This document shows, one piece after another, positions 23,901 through 35,640 of a stretch of 64,000 nt of DNA. Source of the stretch: Caenorhabditis remanei (Eukaryota; Nematoda; Chromadorea; Rhabditida; Rhabditidae); NCBI RefSeq assembly GCF_010183535.1, contig NC_071331.1:992001-1056000 (forward strand), in the 5' to 3' direction. Position 1 is the first letter of the stretch. Every line of letters starts with the position of its first letter. The notes beneath the pieces are model-generated. The model worked only from the letters and a program-made list of their open reading frames with translations, was not told where the DNA came from and ran no database searches. Made by a program: the position numbers and the translations under genes.

Positions 23901-24605
23901 CACACTATTCCTCTTATGCTCAAACGACGAACAGTTCAACATGAACTCCTTTGATTCATGATCAACGGCAACCGACGGGAACGTCGCATATCCAGCGATA
24001 ATCCACTAAAATCCAATAAAATTTCAGATAATCCTCATAAAATTCAAAAATAAACTCACGCAAAGAAAGCCCAACCATTTCGAGTGCTGAGATTCGCTCC
24101 AGAACTTGAAGCTATTCAGGAAGGTGTTGAGAAGGACGGCGATGTAGAAGAATTGGAAAACTTAATTACTAGGGTAATTAGGCTTGAGTTTATGAGATTA
24201 CGGTACTTACAGACAGAGGCGGCGGATTGGAAGATACGAAGGACCACACAACGACTCACAGGGACGAGGAGAGCGCAATCGGAGTAGAAGATTCGGGTGA
24301 CTAGGTGGTAGCCCTGAAAATGGAAAAATGTGTGTCTGTCACTCCAGATGTCTACTCTCTACCTGATTAAGACTAAACGGAATAGTATACACCAGTAGAG
24401 CTATATGATGGAAGCCCATCAGAATCCTCAAATTCTTCGGGAGTGGGCTTGATCGGAAGCGGGAAGTAGAGAGGTAGGTGAATGCGACCGAGAGAATACT
24501 AAAGAGGAGAGTTAGGAGTTGAAGGGCAATCTGAGAGGATTGCATGGATTTTTCAACGTCCGCTAGAGCGGTGGCAGTGCAATTGGGTGTGAGGTCAGGG
24601 TCCAT
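17978..24605 (-). CDS. 7TM chemoreceptor-like gene, seven exons, apparent frameshift
   Basis: Spliced model from the start at 24605: exons 24363-24605, 24211-24313, 24060-24160, 23883-24005, 18453-18535, 18231-18397, 17978-18172, all with GT donors and AG acceptors. It gives about 337 residues, normal for nematode serpentine receptors. Seven hydrophobic segments are visible (e.g. ALQLLTLLFSILSVAF, FYIAVLLNTFLNSF, FFLSIDFASLLGLGF, VPFYTCVSPALWMYTL), and the tail has MHFKILEQSWE, resembling Sra-superfamily (sra/srab/srb/sre) C-termini. The start follows CATTCCAG, a possible cis- or trans-splice acceptor. Exon 6 begins in one frame (LSISKKKRFEELQRVFRLIL) but must end in another (LLLNVGCYIYFAGLSIFMA) to join exon 7, implying a 1-bp indel near 18,320-18,335. 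It is therefore a recent pseudogene or a sequence error. Intron 4 is 5.3 kb because of inserted LINE and mariner copies. Family rank within Sra is uncertain. Confidence 0.7.
18880..19020. repeat. Imperfect TCTG-rich repeat, left intron part
   Basis: Degenerate TGTCTGT words (TTTTTCGTCTGTTTCTCCAG, TTTTATCGGTTTTGTTCTCT) resembling 23,555-23,700. The two stretches lie on either side of the LINE and mariner in the receptor intron and look like an old intronic duplication. Confidence 0.45.
19275..19757 (-). pseudogene. LINE ORF2 C-terminal remainder
   Basis: A 160-residue frame overlapping the end of the preceding ORF by a few bases in another frame. FKTYVLPILEYASVIF is the conserved post-thumb motif of CR1/jockey reverse transcriptases (usually YKTYVRPILEYAS). 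About 100 residues are expected between YADD and this motif, so the frame change marks an internal deletion of roughly 0.3 kb (estimated from family architecture). Confidence 0.8.
19744..21912 (-). pseudogene. LINE ORF2: AP endonuclease plus truncated reverse transcriptase
   Basis: A 722-residue frame. The N-terminal third is an APE-type endonuclease with ILALTETFL (metal-binding Glu), CLGDFNFPSVDW and NSDHMSV. The C-terminal part is a reverse transcriptase with NYRPISLTDPFSRIFE, VVFFDFKKAFDQVPLN (catalytic Asp), SGVPQGSVSGPLLFLLYIN and, at the very end, AAYADE followed by a stop. CR1-like enzymes have FADD/YADD here and continue; in this copy sequence is deleted immediately after YAD, so the second catalytic Asp and the thumb are lost. 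It must be inactive. Confidence 0.85.
21998..23250 (-). mobile_element. mariner element, 1.25 kb, inactive
   Basis: Element 22,000-23,248 with near-perfect terminal repeats TTAGGGTGTTTCATAAGTCT flanked by TA (21,998-21,999 and 23,249-23,250). Its length is standard for mariner. It lies 60 bp beyond the LINE inside the same receptor intron, on the same strand as the gene. Confidence 0.92.
22091..23103 (-). pseudogene. mariner transposase pseudogene
   Basis: Reads from MAEVLAKDRNAQKG through ITWFKKFKEE and GRPRLDIDDD (DNA-binding HTH region) to the DD34D catalytic core. A 1-nt frameshift follows VTGNEKWG near 22,620, and a stop replaces a residue after ATKAGTV (22,325). Two catalytic aspartates are changed: VTGNEKW instead of TGDEKW, and WHYNARSH instead of HDNARxH. 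The third survives in LTDYHLF. About 337 codons including breaks. Homology to mariner transposases is unmistakable; the copy is catalytically dead. Confidence 0.92.
23555..23700. repeat. Imperfect TCTG-rich repeat, right intron part
   Basis: Runs of CTGTCTGT with interspersed TTTGTCGGTTTTGTTGTCTG, matching the stretch at 18,880-19,020 across the transposon insertions. Confidence 0.45.
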
Positions 24606-24609
24606 GGTT

Positions 24610-27001
24610 ACCTGGAATGATAGCTGGTTAAAAAATGCCAACGACGAAAATCAAAGAATTGTTTCATGAAAACGATTTAACAGGATTATGAAACTCAAAA
24701 AAATAGTTTTGAAAACTAAAAAAAAAAAAGATGGAAAGCAAAAGAGGTGGGATACATGAATATAGGGTTCAGTGGCACATGATGAATCTAAAAGGCGCTG
24801 AATTATAGGACATGTCTTTATAAAATTATATGCCTGATTTGAGATAATTGTTCTGGTTTGTAGTTCAAGATGATATTAGGAGGCCTAGTTTGCAGAACTA
24901 TCGTTGGGATTTTCTTTCGCCAATTTGTCCTCACGGCGGGCTTCTTACAGCCGCGCTCAACTGAAACTCAAGGAAACAATGTGGAAAATTGAGAGACGCG
25001 GAGAAAAAGAGACCTTTTCTGGCCCATTTCGGTGGAGCGCAGTTGTAGGAACTGTGCCGAGCTAATATGACAACAAATTTTGAAAAAAATGGCTCAAAAA
25101 ATTACATCACTGACAAGACTTCTCTATATAACTGGAAGACGAAACGGAACTATTTGAGTCTTGGAACCGGCATGGAGAAGTGAGAAGATAAAATTTTCGG
25201 AAACTAAAACATAAATTTAAAAACTATTAAAAGTGTGAAAAGTGGAACCGAAAATGCTAGTGAGAATGAAAAAAAGCAAATAGTAATGTTACTTAAAGTT
25301 GATGATCTTTGTTACAAAACTCTTGAAACAGAAATTGGCATACTTGTCAACCGGGCCGAAACGGGCCGACACGGGCTGGCTCGTAATTCGCTTCAAACTG
25401 AATATTATGAGCTGAAAAATATACCAAAATGTAGATCTCAACGAGTTCTAACTCTGTGATCTACTACGGCCGGATGTCTATTCGTTAATATGCCGCGGGC
25501 CGGGCTAGAATGGCTTTTTTGGCCATTTTCGCGTTTTTGGCACTTTTTCCCGGTTCTCGGCACATTAACAAATAGACATCCGGCCCGTAGTATGTCACGG
25601 ATATTGAATATCAAAGACAGAATTGTTCTGAAAATTAAATACTGAAACAGATAGCTATGGTGAAAGAACTACTAGATGATGAATCTACCTGTCCCAATTT
25701 ATCCAACTTTAAAAAAATAATGATTAGTTTTACAGGGGGAGAACAAACTGGTCAAACTAGCTTTAAAAATTTTATTCATACTTTTTACTCATGCGATGAA
25801 ACACAAAAATCTATTACATTTGTCCACTGAAATCAATTGGGGAGAAACAACGGAACTATTAATACTTTAAAGGTTTGCACATTCCAAAACGTCTGGTAAA
25901 CTTCAAACTGAATTTAGGCATCTCAATGTTAATAACAAAAAGAAACGTCCAGTGAAATCAAACTCAATTCTTAAAAAGCAGAAGACAAACACTGCTATTA
26001 ACAAGTCACAATGATAGTCAATAAAGTTCAATAAGACCTATTTCAATTCATTAGAAGCAGAAGAAAAACAATTCAGAATTATTGAGAAAGGGTGCAAAAA
26101 TTATAGTAACTAAGGCGAACGAACTACTAACAAGTTTTTATCCTTCTCTTTTTGTGTTTTAAATGAAACTGTGAGAAAAGTCAAAACTAAAATACTTTCG
26201 ATGGAAATTAAAAAAAAAACTGTTGACATTTTCTCATTCTGTAATTTAATAGTTATGTTTTCTGATCAACTTAAGTCCGTCAATTAAAGAAGAAACGTGA
26301 CCTTCATATTACGATAGTGGAAATAAATCATCTGAAACAGCCAAAATTTTGGATTATCCGGGTTATCGAAGGACTGTATCCAATGTTGTGATATAATAGT
26401 TTCAGTTTCACAATCATGCAAAAAATTAGGATAAGATTATATACACCAGTTAAACTTCGGACACACGACGCATCTTAAGAAAGGAACATTCGAACAAGAA
26501 AACAATAATAATGTTTTTCAGTTGGTAAAGCGTTATGACAGATTTGTGAAACTGAAATTTTGCAATTTCAACGAAGGATCATTTGCTGTTGAATATCGGA
26601 GAGTCTTCCTGATTCTAATAAAATGAATTTAATGAGCCAAGCAAGTTCTCCGATTTTAATGCATATTTTATACGGGTGACGAAACACAAGATAAAAACAA
26701 TTTTCGTTTGAATAGTTATCAGCTAAGCACAGTTCTTACAACTGCGTCCATCGAAATCCCTTTGAAAAATGTATCTTTTTTCTGAGTCTCTCAATTTCGC
26801 ACTTATTGGTTTCGGTAAAGCGCAATTAGAAGAAGCTGAATATAAGATGATCACCCTTTGTAATCAAGTTCAATTAAATTGATAACGAGAAACATAAATT
26901 TCTGTAGACAATTTGAAAATGTGGATTCCTAGTTTGTGCCTCGTAATTTTTTCTGTAGAGCGTTAGAAATCGACGACCCAACGCTGGTATTGAAGGTGAC
27001 A
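24610..27001. other. Gene-free region
   Basis: No exon I can support. Contains a relic inverted repeat (24,930-25,070), a GGGCCGA-rich fragment near 25,345-25,380, the small MITE at 25,464, and sequence at 26,330-26,400 that is an inverted copy of 29,460-29,540. Confidence 0.5.
25464..25590. mobile_element. 127-bp TA-type MITE
   Basis: Arms beginning CTACGGCCGGATGTCTATT pair with AATAGACATCCGGCCCGTAG; TA flanks both sides (25,462-25,463 and 25,591-25,592). The centre is GGCTTTTTTGGCCATTTTCG. No coding capacity. Confidence 0.65.
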
Positions 27002-27003
27002 TA

Positions 27004-28616
27004 CAGTGCGCGTCATAAATATGTGCCACCCCCCAAAAATGGGTGTTCCGTGGAAACGAAAGATTTTCGGAAAAAATGATTTTTATAATCAGATTCAGTA
27101 TGCAAAAAAACCTGTATTCAGAAGTTTTTACAAAAATCTGCCGAAAAATAAGGCCAAGACACAGAAAAATCGAAAAAACGACCGCGTCATAAATATGTGC
27201 CACCTTCCAAAAATTGAAAATTTGTTCAACTTTTCGGATATTTTTCGAAGTTTTCTAAACTTTTCTGGTGTTTAATTGATTGTTTACTTCAAAAAAATAA
27301 CCATTACTACATTTTTCACTTGATATTCATTTATTCACAAAAAAATTTTAAGCGATAATAGCAAAATTGTCTTATTCTTAGGGTTATTTAGATAAGAAAG
27401 TGCAAAACCCCAAAATATTGAATATATCAGGGTCTAAAAATACTGATATAGAATGTCACTAACTCTATGACAGAAAGAATTATGACTACAGACTCCTAAC
27501 CCGTTCTTTAAGGCATGCTGAATCTCTTATGAGATACCTTCTGCATGCCCAAGTGAGATTGGGAAGTCAAATTGTCATCCTGGATGAGCTAGTACCAGAT
27601 TTTTAAAATGTTCACACTCTTGCATGTCACTTGTAGATATTTTACAGACAACTAAATGACATTCCACTGATTTCTGAGACTGTCGAGGATCCTGAGTAGC
27701 TACTGAATCCCAGTAAATAGCGTACAAGGTTAGAGGCATTGAGATTTTGAAGTTTAGGACACCAAATGACTTCCGCCTCAGAATTCTGGTAACCGAGTGT
27801 AGAACTATTGTTTAAAAACTTCCAAATATATATTTTTGTCGACAAATATGTACAAAATTAAGTCATGCCGACAACAGATGTCAAAATACGTGGTTTCTCA
27901 CAGTTCCTGGGATTCAGGAGCCACTCAGGATCCTCGACAGAGTCAAGAATCAGTCGAATATCATTCAATTGTTTGTAAAATATCTAGAAATGACATGCAA
28001 GAGTGTGAACACTCCGGAAATCTGATACTAGCTCATCCAGGACGACAATTTTACAACCTTATCACATTTGGGAATGCAGAAGGTATCTCATGAGAGATTC
28101 AACATGCCTGAACGAACGGGTTCGGTGTTTGTAATCTTGAATGTTTTTGTCCTAGAGTTAGAAGCATTCTATATCAATATTTTCAGACCCTGATATATTC
28201 AATATTTTGGGATTTTGCACTTTCTTATCTCAATAACCCTAAAAATACGACAATTTAGCTATTATCGCATGAAACATTTTTGTGAATAAATGAATATCAA
28301 GTTAAAAATGTAGTAATGTTAATTGTTTTGAAGTAAACAATCAATTAAATACCAGAAAAGTTTAGAAAACTTCGAAAAATATCCGAAAAGTTGAACAAAT
28401 TTTCAATTTTTGGAAGGTGGCACATATTTATGACGCGGTCGTTTTTTCGATTTTTCTGTGTCTTGGCCTTATTTTTCGGCAGATTTTTGTAAAAACTTCT
28501 GAATACAGGTTTTTTTGCATACTGAATCTGATTATAAAAATCATTTTTTCCGAAAATCTTTCGTTTCCACGGAACACCCATTTTTGGGGGGTGGCACATA
28601 TTTATGACGCGCACTG
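27004..28616. mobile_element. 1.6-kb palindromic TA-type element
   Basis: Ends CAGTGCGCGTCATAAATATG and its reverse complement, flanked by TA (27,002-27,003; 28,617-28,618). The two arms are reverse complements over about 800 bp each; the outer 270 bp are almost identical, the inner parts more diverged with indels. The frames at 26,874-27,203 and 28,345-28,614 are reflections of the repeat, not genes. Sequence near 29,990 (GGTGACATAATTTG) matches the flanks joined at a single TA, showing the empty site. No transposase motif was seen. Confidence 0.85.
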
Positions 28617-28618
28617 TA

Positions 28619-31266
28619 ATTTGCCCACATTTCGAAACAGATCTTGTTAAAATTTTAATGTTTTAAATTTCCTATTTTTGAATTCATTTTTCAGCTATTT
28701 GTTCATAGCAAAGTAAGTGAAACTATATTCGATTGTTCGGAAGAAAAGGACAAACAATCGTGTCTGAATGAGAAAAAGTGCAATAATTATACGGATATTT
28801 CTTTCTTGGAGAGTTTGAAAGGTGACTGCATGCAAATGAAAAGTGAACACATATAGAAACAATTTTTCAGAGAGAATACGTTTTCTGCAAGACCTACTGT
28901 CAAAAACAACGAAAAATTTGATTGGAAACAGAAAGAATTGCGATAACTATAGAATTTCGGAACTGAAACTTCTGAGTTACAATACCCAATACCGTACTTC
29001 GATACCCCGGACAATCAGAAAGTTTCGCTGTTTCAGATGATTCTTTTCAGCTAGCGAAATATGAAGTTTATGTTTTATTCGAATGGGCAGATGACAATAT
29101 TTCAAATTTCCTACTTTTCGAATTAATTCAAGTATTTTTTGATTGTTCCGGAACTTGCATACTCTGACTAAAAAAGAGTGCAATAATTATACGGATAATT
29201 CCCTCTTGGTGAGTTTGAAAGGTGACTGCATGCAAATCAAATATAAAAACATCTAGAAACAATTTTGCAGAGGAAACAAGATTTCAAAAGAGCAATTAAC
29301 TCTCAGTGTCAAAAACAACAAAAAATCTAATTGGAAACAGAAAGAATTGCGATAATTATAGACTTCCGGAGCTCATGAAGATTGTCAAGAAAAGGGGGCA
29401 GTTGAGCAAGATACACTTATGATGGATGCTGGATTAATTGCTTCAGTTTGTAATGCGTTTAGACAGATTTGCGAAACTGAAACATTTCAACTACAACACC
29501 GGACACCGCACTTCGATAACCCGGACAATCAGAAAATTTCGCTGTTTCAAATTGTTTTTTTGTACTGGCGAATGGGCTGATTAGACTAAATATGCAATTC
29601 TACAGCAAAAAACATAACAATTTACTTGTTTCCATTAAAAATATTTGTTTTAAATCTACCTACAGTTTCATATAAAACAAAAAAGAGAAGGAAAAAAACC
29701 TACTAATCTACCATAATGGGCCAGTCTTCAAAACTTTCAATTTCAACACTGGATCGTTCGTTGTTGAGTGTCCGATAGTCTTCCTGATGATGAAACACAA
29801 AAAGGGAACTTTTTTATTTCGATAGTTTCTTACAGATCACGATTTGTAATCCAGTTCAATTAAATCGATTACGTGAAACATAGTTTTTTTTTAAAGATAT
29901 GGATTCCTAGTTTGTACTCCGTAATTGTTTTCTGAAGACCGTTAGACATGAAAAATCAATTATAGAACGCTAACCTTGAGGGTGACATAATTTGTGCACA
30001 TTTCGAAACAGAGATCTTGCCGCATTTTCCATGTTTCAGATAGTCTATTTTTGAACTAATTAAAATTTCTGCTCATTAATCATTTTGATTTCAGTGGAAT
30101 CATATTCGATTCGTTAGAAGAAAAGACAAACAATCGAGTCTGAATGAGAAAGAATGCTAAAATTATACGGATAAGTCTCTCATGGTGAGTTTGAAAGGTG
30201 ACTGCATGCAAATGAAAAGTAAAAACATCTAGAAACTATTTTTGAGAGAGATTACGTTTTTGTCAAAAACAACGAGAAAAAAAGAGAACGAATTGTGATA
30301 ATAATAGAAAGAATTCCGGAGCTCATGAAGATATTTCTAGAATCGATAATGAATGCTTCAATAATTTCTTCAGTTTGTAATTCGTTTAGACAGATTTGCG
30401 AAACTAAAACTTTTCAATTACAACACCTGTTACCGTCCTTCGATAACCAGGACAATCAGAAAGTTTCGCTGTTTCAGATGATTTTTTTCCATTATCGTAA
30501 TATGAAGTTTACGTTGTTTGGAATAGAATGTTCGAAGACAAAAAATAAAATTACATACTTACAAAATAAGAAAATGCCATTAATTCAAAAAGTGTTCATC
30601 AAAGTATTTTAGTTTTAAATTTTCTAACAGTTTCATATAAAACACAAAGAGAGCATTCGATTTTGTTCTTTATTATAGATATTTGTGAAAATCGCATCCT
30701 TTTTCATCTGAAGTTAGACATATTCTGAGCGTTTCAAACTCACTAATAAGAGGGATTCATCCGTATAATTTTGCCCTCTTTCTCATAGTCAGTCATTCTA
30801 AAATAAGTTGAATTTGTCTTCTGCTGTTTACAAATTCAAGTTCACAAAGTATTAAACTTCATTTCTTTTGAAATTTTAATTTCTAGTTTTCTTACAGTTT
30901 CATATAAAACACAAAAAGAGAAGGAAAAAAATTATCAATATCTGTGCCGCAAGGTTCTGTTTGTACTTTTGGAGTATCGATTTTTGTGAACAAAAATAAA
31001 CTTCTATCAAACGAGACTTGTTTGAATTAGTTCTAATATATTGCAGTGTTTAAAAATAAAAAAATTCTGTAAGTTTGAGAATCTTTGTTTTTTTCGTGAT
31101 TGATAAATTTTCCTGTTCTCTTATCATTATCAAACGATAAGAAATTTGTATATATGGAATCATGAAACTGATTTTTAACAAATATTTCGACAGTTATGCT
31201 TCATGCGTTAATCACGGAATTTTTCGCTCCGTGTTTCGTTTTTCAAGGGGCCCTTGTTTTTTCTTA
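28619..31266. other. Tandemly duplicated, decayed segments
   Basis: A block around TGAGTTTGAAAGGTGACTGC recurs near 28,810, 29,207 and 30,182 with similar flanks (CAATAATTATACGGAT upstream), and an inverted piece lies near 30,740-30,790. These look like decayed tandem copies of one small gene or repeat. Confidence 0.5.
28695..28856 (+). pseudogene. Possible exon of a small Cys-containing protein
   Basis: After the acceptor TTTTTCAG the frame stays open for 53 codons to a TAG, encoding FDCSEEKDKQSCLNEKKCNN followed by LESLKGDCMQMKSE. Copies near 30,095 and 29,165 are broken by stops or indels. The N-terminal half resembles the small ORFs at 32,685 and 37,291, where Cys codons are replaced by Trp or Ser. 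I do not recognise a family. It could be the terminal exon of a decayed gene. Confidence 0.28.
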
Positions 31267-31271
31267 TCCTT

Positions 31272-32139
31272 CACGGTCTCCTAGAACGATTTTAGGGGCA
31301 GATGACGTCATCAATCGTGGAATGTCACGAAAAATGAAAAATTTCTAAAAATTCACACGTGAGAGAGTTTTTGAACGGGGAATGAAGTGGTCATCCATTT
31401 TCTCGAGAACCAGGGCAAATCTCAAAAAACTGTCACACAGTTTTGTTCGAAACCGTGGTATGAACCCACTTATAATTTTTTGTGTTCTTCTGTTGGGTAA
31501 CTTTTGAGTTATCCTTTGTTGAAAAATCAACTGAAAACCCCCGACTTTTTCAATAACTTTGAAATATCTGACCTCATTTTGCATATATCAAAAATCCATT
31601 CACACAACTTTTTTCCTATTTTCATTGGCTATCATTTGCACTTATTCATTACGTGTTTGTTTCTAAACTAACCGAGTTATGTCATTTCATGCTTTGGCAT
31701 TATTTTTTTGTCAGAACTGGAGTTGATGACATAACTCGGTTAGTTTAGAAACAAACACGTAATGAAAGAGTTCAAATGGTAGCCAACGAAAATAGGAAAA
31801 AAGTTGTGTGAATGGATTTTTGATATATGCAAAATGAGGTCAGATATTTCAAAGTTATTGAAAAAGTCGGGGGTTTTCAGTTGATTTTTCAACAAAGGAT
31901 AACTCAAAAGTTACCCAACAGAAGAACACAAAAAATTATAAGTGGGTTCATACCACGGTTTCGAACAAAACTGTGTGACAGTTTTTTGAGATTTGCCCTG
32001 GTTCTCGAGAAAATGGATGACCACTTCATTCCCCGTTCAAAAACTCCCTCACGTGTGAATTTTTAGAAATTTTTCATTTTTCGTGACATTCCACGATTGA
32101 TGACGTCATCTGCCCCTAAAATCGTTCTAGGAGACCGTG
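31272..32139. mobile_element. 868-bp near-perfect palindrome
   Basis: Ends CACGGTCTCCTAGAACGAT and its reverse complement, with the direct repeat TCCTT on each side (31,267-31,271 and 32,140-32,144). The arms are close to identical: mirror-image 79-codon frames in the two arms differ by one residue. The loop near 31,690-31,720 is short. There is no transposase. High arm identity suggests a young element or arm-to-arm gene conversion. Confidence 0.8.
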
Positions 32140-32144
32140 TCCTT

Positions 32145-34835
32145 TCACGAATTTAGAATTTTCAGTACAAAATGAATATGAAAAACAGGAATACACTGAG
32201 TTTTTGTAAAAAATGAAAATGTTATTTCAACCGGAAAACGGTTGTTCCTAAACCTTCACCTAGATATTCAGATTTCAAAACAGAAAACTATTATCAGTTA
32301 CTGTTTCTTATTACCAGGTAATTGAATTGATGACTAATCGCATCGAGTGATTAGAACAAATTATCACAAAGCAAGTACATCTCCCTTCTGAAACTGTTTT
32401 TGTTTGGTTTTATTCAACGCATGGAATTCCATGAAACCATCTTATGTAAAAAAACTTGGAACACAGCAACCATTGCAGTAATTGCAATATAAACTCTCCA
32501 GAAAATGCCAGTTATCAAAAACAGCAAAAATTGTTTCAAAACTTGAATTACTTGCTTTTCCCACGATAATACTAATTCATTTCAAGTATAAACTATGATT
32601 CATGAAAATGCAGAATGACGAAGTCTTGAACAACTTACATAAATTCAAAAACTTCCTCTGACACACTCTTTGGAATTTCGTTAAATGTCGAAAAAAGAGT
32701 TTAACAAGATCATATTCGATTCGTTTAAAGAAATGGAAGACAAATGGCTCGGTCAGAAGAAAAAGGAGTGGGATAATTATAAGCCCTGGGGGATGGTTTC
32801 GAAAATTATGAATGTCTATTCAAAATGAGAAGTTGGTGGTTAGCAAAAGTGAGAAGAAAAAAAAAGTGATGACAACTTGAAAACTGGATTTATAAACGGA
32901 AGAACTAATTAGAATAAGTGAGTTGGATGTTGGCAAGAATGAAATGTTATATTATGGTTTAAACTAGTATGAAACTATTAATTTACAGAACATCTTTAAC
33001 AATTAGGCAGGTTGAAACATTGAAAAATGTGTGGGATGGGGATGAGTATGGGACATGTGAAAAGTGTCATAGGGGTACATACATTTTCATCTAAAAACGA
33101 ACCGGAGATAATATTAATAAATAAAGTTCCAATATGAAATCAAGGTTTGTTGAAACATAATTTCTTTTAAAAACTTAAGAGACATATCGATGCATCACAT
33201 CACTTGCAACTACACGCCGTTCTCCATTTCCCGCACATTTTTTAGTTTCGGTGGAGCACGGTTATGATAACTGTTTCAGGCTAATAGGGAGCGCGAGTTG
33301 GTTACTGTTACTCTGTTTCTATAAATACTTCAGGTGTTTTTTTTTAATTGATGGTAATTTGTTTCATTCAGAAAAACTTAAAAATTTAAGAAAACTTTCT
33401 TCAAATCAAAAAATAAACACAGAATATCCCTAACGTCCATTACATATTATATTCAAACTAAACATGAAATAGAATAAGTTGTTTACACCGATGAGAAAGC
33501 CCTAATTATAGACTAACAATGTTTGGCACATACAGATGTCTTCTGGAAAATTTTGTTGGTGTGTGTAGGTTGATTTGTGGTATTACTGAAACAGACTATA
33601 ATAAGAATATATACACAATGAAAATTAGAGTAGCTAGTATGTTTTAGAATTCTATCGAATTTCAGTTTTTATAAAATCTTCCAGTTTCAATCATCTTGTA
33701 TGAACAAACTATTTTTCTGAGCTCTACTTGTACGCAGTTATGGCTTACACGATACGTTAAACAAAAAAAATATTAGAAAAACTTTTTTGTGGACCGACAG
33801 AAGAATATGCAATACTGATGTAAACAATACTGATATAAATTTTAATGATGTTCTAATAGAAGACAGTTGAAACTGAAATTAAATCTCAGTTTCAATGAAA
33901 GTTTGTTAAAACCGGATTAATTATAAGACTCACCAGCACATGACATAATGTATACCATTTCTAAAAGGCGATGTCTACTTTACACCATTTTTATGTAGGT
34001 GTACATAGGTTGTTGACACAAGGGAGTAGGAATCAATCTAGAGATATTTTGAATTTCAATGAAAATGCTCTGTTTCAATATTTTTAGAAGGGCTTAAGTT
34101 ATTTTCTTAGATATTGACACTACGTAAAGAATCGCTGAGAACAATGAACGAAGCTAATAATACAAGCAAAACCGTTCTTGAGTCTGTTATGAAACAGTTG
34201 CTGCGAAAGGCTAAAAGGACAATTTATGTATCTACATATCATTCTTGAGCAGAGCTACTTTTTAACAAAAAAAGTCAAAACAGTTTGTTTCAGAAACACC
34301 AGAAATTGATTGGATTCGTTCCCAACAATATTTCCAACAAATTGGCAAAAGGTGAAACATGGACTCTGATACTTTCAAAAAATCTAATTTCGAAGTATGG
34401 ACGGTTGATGAAAATAGAAAACCCTGGGAAAGTTGTTTGTCGATCTTGCCCTTACAAAAATTAGAGATTTTGGAAAGCTATTATGGATCCCATATGTAAC
34501 TTACGATTGGCAGCAAAATCAGTAAATCAATAAAATACAAAGCTGAAACTGAAGGTAAAAAGTCTTTGAATTAAAAAAAAAGCAAGATGGATAATATTAT
34601 CAAAGTTAACCGATTCATCACTTATACTTAAAATAAACCTGATGTGTGGAGTAAGGGTGTATTATGTAACACGCTAATTATAAATTTTAGATTCTAAGAG
34701 ATTAGCTATTAGTGCTCAGAGATGTCTACATCTTCGCAGGAGAGTTTAAGAATACACAGTTCTGGAGAATTCAAATAAGTTAGTGGAACTATTTAAGACT
34801 TTATAAACCGGCAATCTTTACTAATAATATTCAAC
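32145..34835. other. Gene-poor region with duplicated blocks
   Basis: Blocks at 32,690-33,000 and 33,400-34,740 recur, diverged, at 37,265-37,440 and 38,380-40,430 (for example CCTGATGTGTGGAGTAAG and GATTAGCTATTAGTGCTCAG). Apart from the small ORF at 32,685 no coding sequence is suggested. Confidence 0.45.
32685..32828 (+). CDS. Small ORF, 47 residues, member of a local repeated set
   Basis: ATG to TGA, encoding MSKKEFNKIIFDSFK, then KWLGQKKKEWDNYKPWGM. A second copy at 37,291 shares the start, the KKEWDNYK motif, and a difference in length that is a multiple of three, so the frame is kept between copies. No signal peptide, no known domain. It may be a real small protein, an exon of a larger gene, or a relic of the Cys-containing exon at 28,695. 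Function unknown. Confidence 0.3.
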   Translation: MSKKEFNKIIFDSFKEMEDKWLGQKKKEWDNYKPWGMVSKIMNVYSK

Positions 34836-35640
34836 AGATTCCGTCTGTGTATTTGTTTGTCGCCAGCCATAACTCCCTTCGTAGTGGGCCGATTTTTATG
34901 AGACCTGGATAGATAGATTGGAAATTTGACTTAGTTGATGCCCGAACTTTTCTTTTTTCAAAAATATCAAATTTGACGTCTTCTGAAGACGATGAGGTTT
35001 TTAGTGCTAAATTTCGTTGATGGTGGTGTGTCCCGACAGGGTGGTAGAAAGTTCAAAATATCAACCTAACACTACTGACTCTGTGTTTCTTGACTGCACT
35101 CTCGACAGGCGCCGGCCGAGCGTGTGTGGTGTAGTGGTCTACACAGATGACTGTTACGCATGGAGTGGCGAGTTCGTTCCCGTCAAATTGGAATTTTTTT
35201 TTTGCTTTTTTTTTATGGGAAAGTAATTCATTGAGGAGCTTTTGGATTCAAATGGAGGGAAAAACAGTGACTATGATAAAAAATTTGTCAATAAGTCTGC
35301 TCCGCATCTTGCATTTGAGAGAAAATTGAATGAAAATTTGGTCAAGAGCCCGGAAACTCCCGTTGGCTACGGGTCAAAAGACTACCGTAATCTTAAAATT
35401 AATATTTCATCTTAAACGCGCCAGACCGATTGCATTCGGTATTTTCGGATTCGAAAGTTAGAATTTAAAATTTTCGTCGGCTGGAATCATAATAAAGTCG
35501 GAAGAAGGAGGAAGAAAGTGAAAAAAGCCAGGAAGAAGAAAGAAGGTAGTCGGAGGAAGGAATTTCGCGCAGCTCTGCCGTGAATAAGGACCCGTCGTAG
35601 CTCGGTTGCCTACAAAAATATGAATTCTTGGATGAGAATT
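34836..35640. repeat. Repeat-like region around a tRNA-like unit
   Basis: GC-richer than its surroundings, with GGTGTGTCCCGACAGGGTGG (35,022), which resembles the ATGTGTCCCCACAGGGTGG words in the Helitron 3' regions, a tRNA-like unit (35,113) and a reverse ACTTCCG/CAGCTCTG MITE-end fragment near 35,470-35,580. No protein-coding frame is convincing. Confidence 0.4.
35113..35215 (+). ncRNA. tRNA-like unit, possible SINE head
   Basis: TGGTGTAGTGGT (35,127-35,138) fits a tRNA A box and GAGTTCGTTCCC (35,170-35,181) resembles a B box, about 32 bp apart, followed by T runs (35,192-35,213) that would end Pol III transcription. GTAGTGGTCTACAC could form a D-arm-like stem. Acceptor-stem pairing is not evident, so a tRNA-derived SINE or pseudo-tRNA is more likely than a functional tRNA. 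Confidence 0.45.

Noticed and set aside
31345..32066. Mirror 79-residue frames on opposite strands
   Set aside because: They are the two arms of one palindrome; open frames there follow from sequence identity, not from coding.
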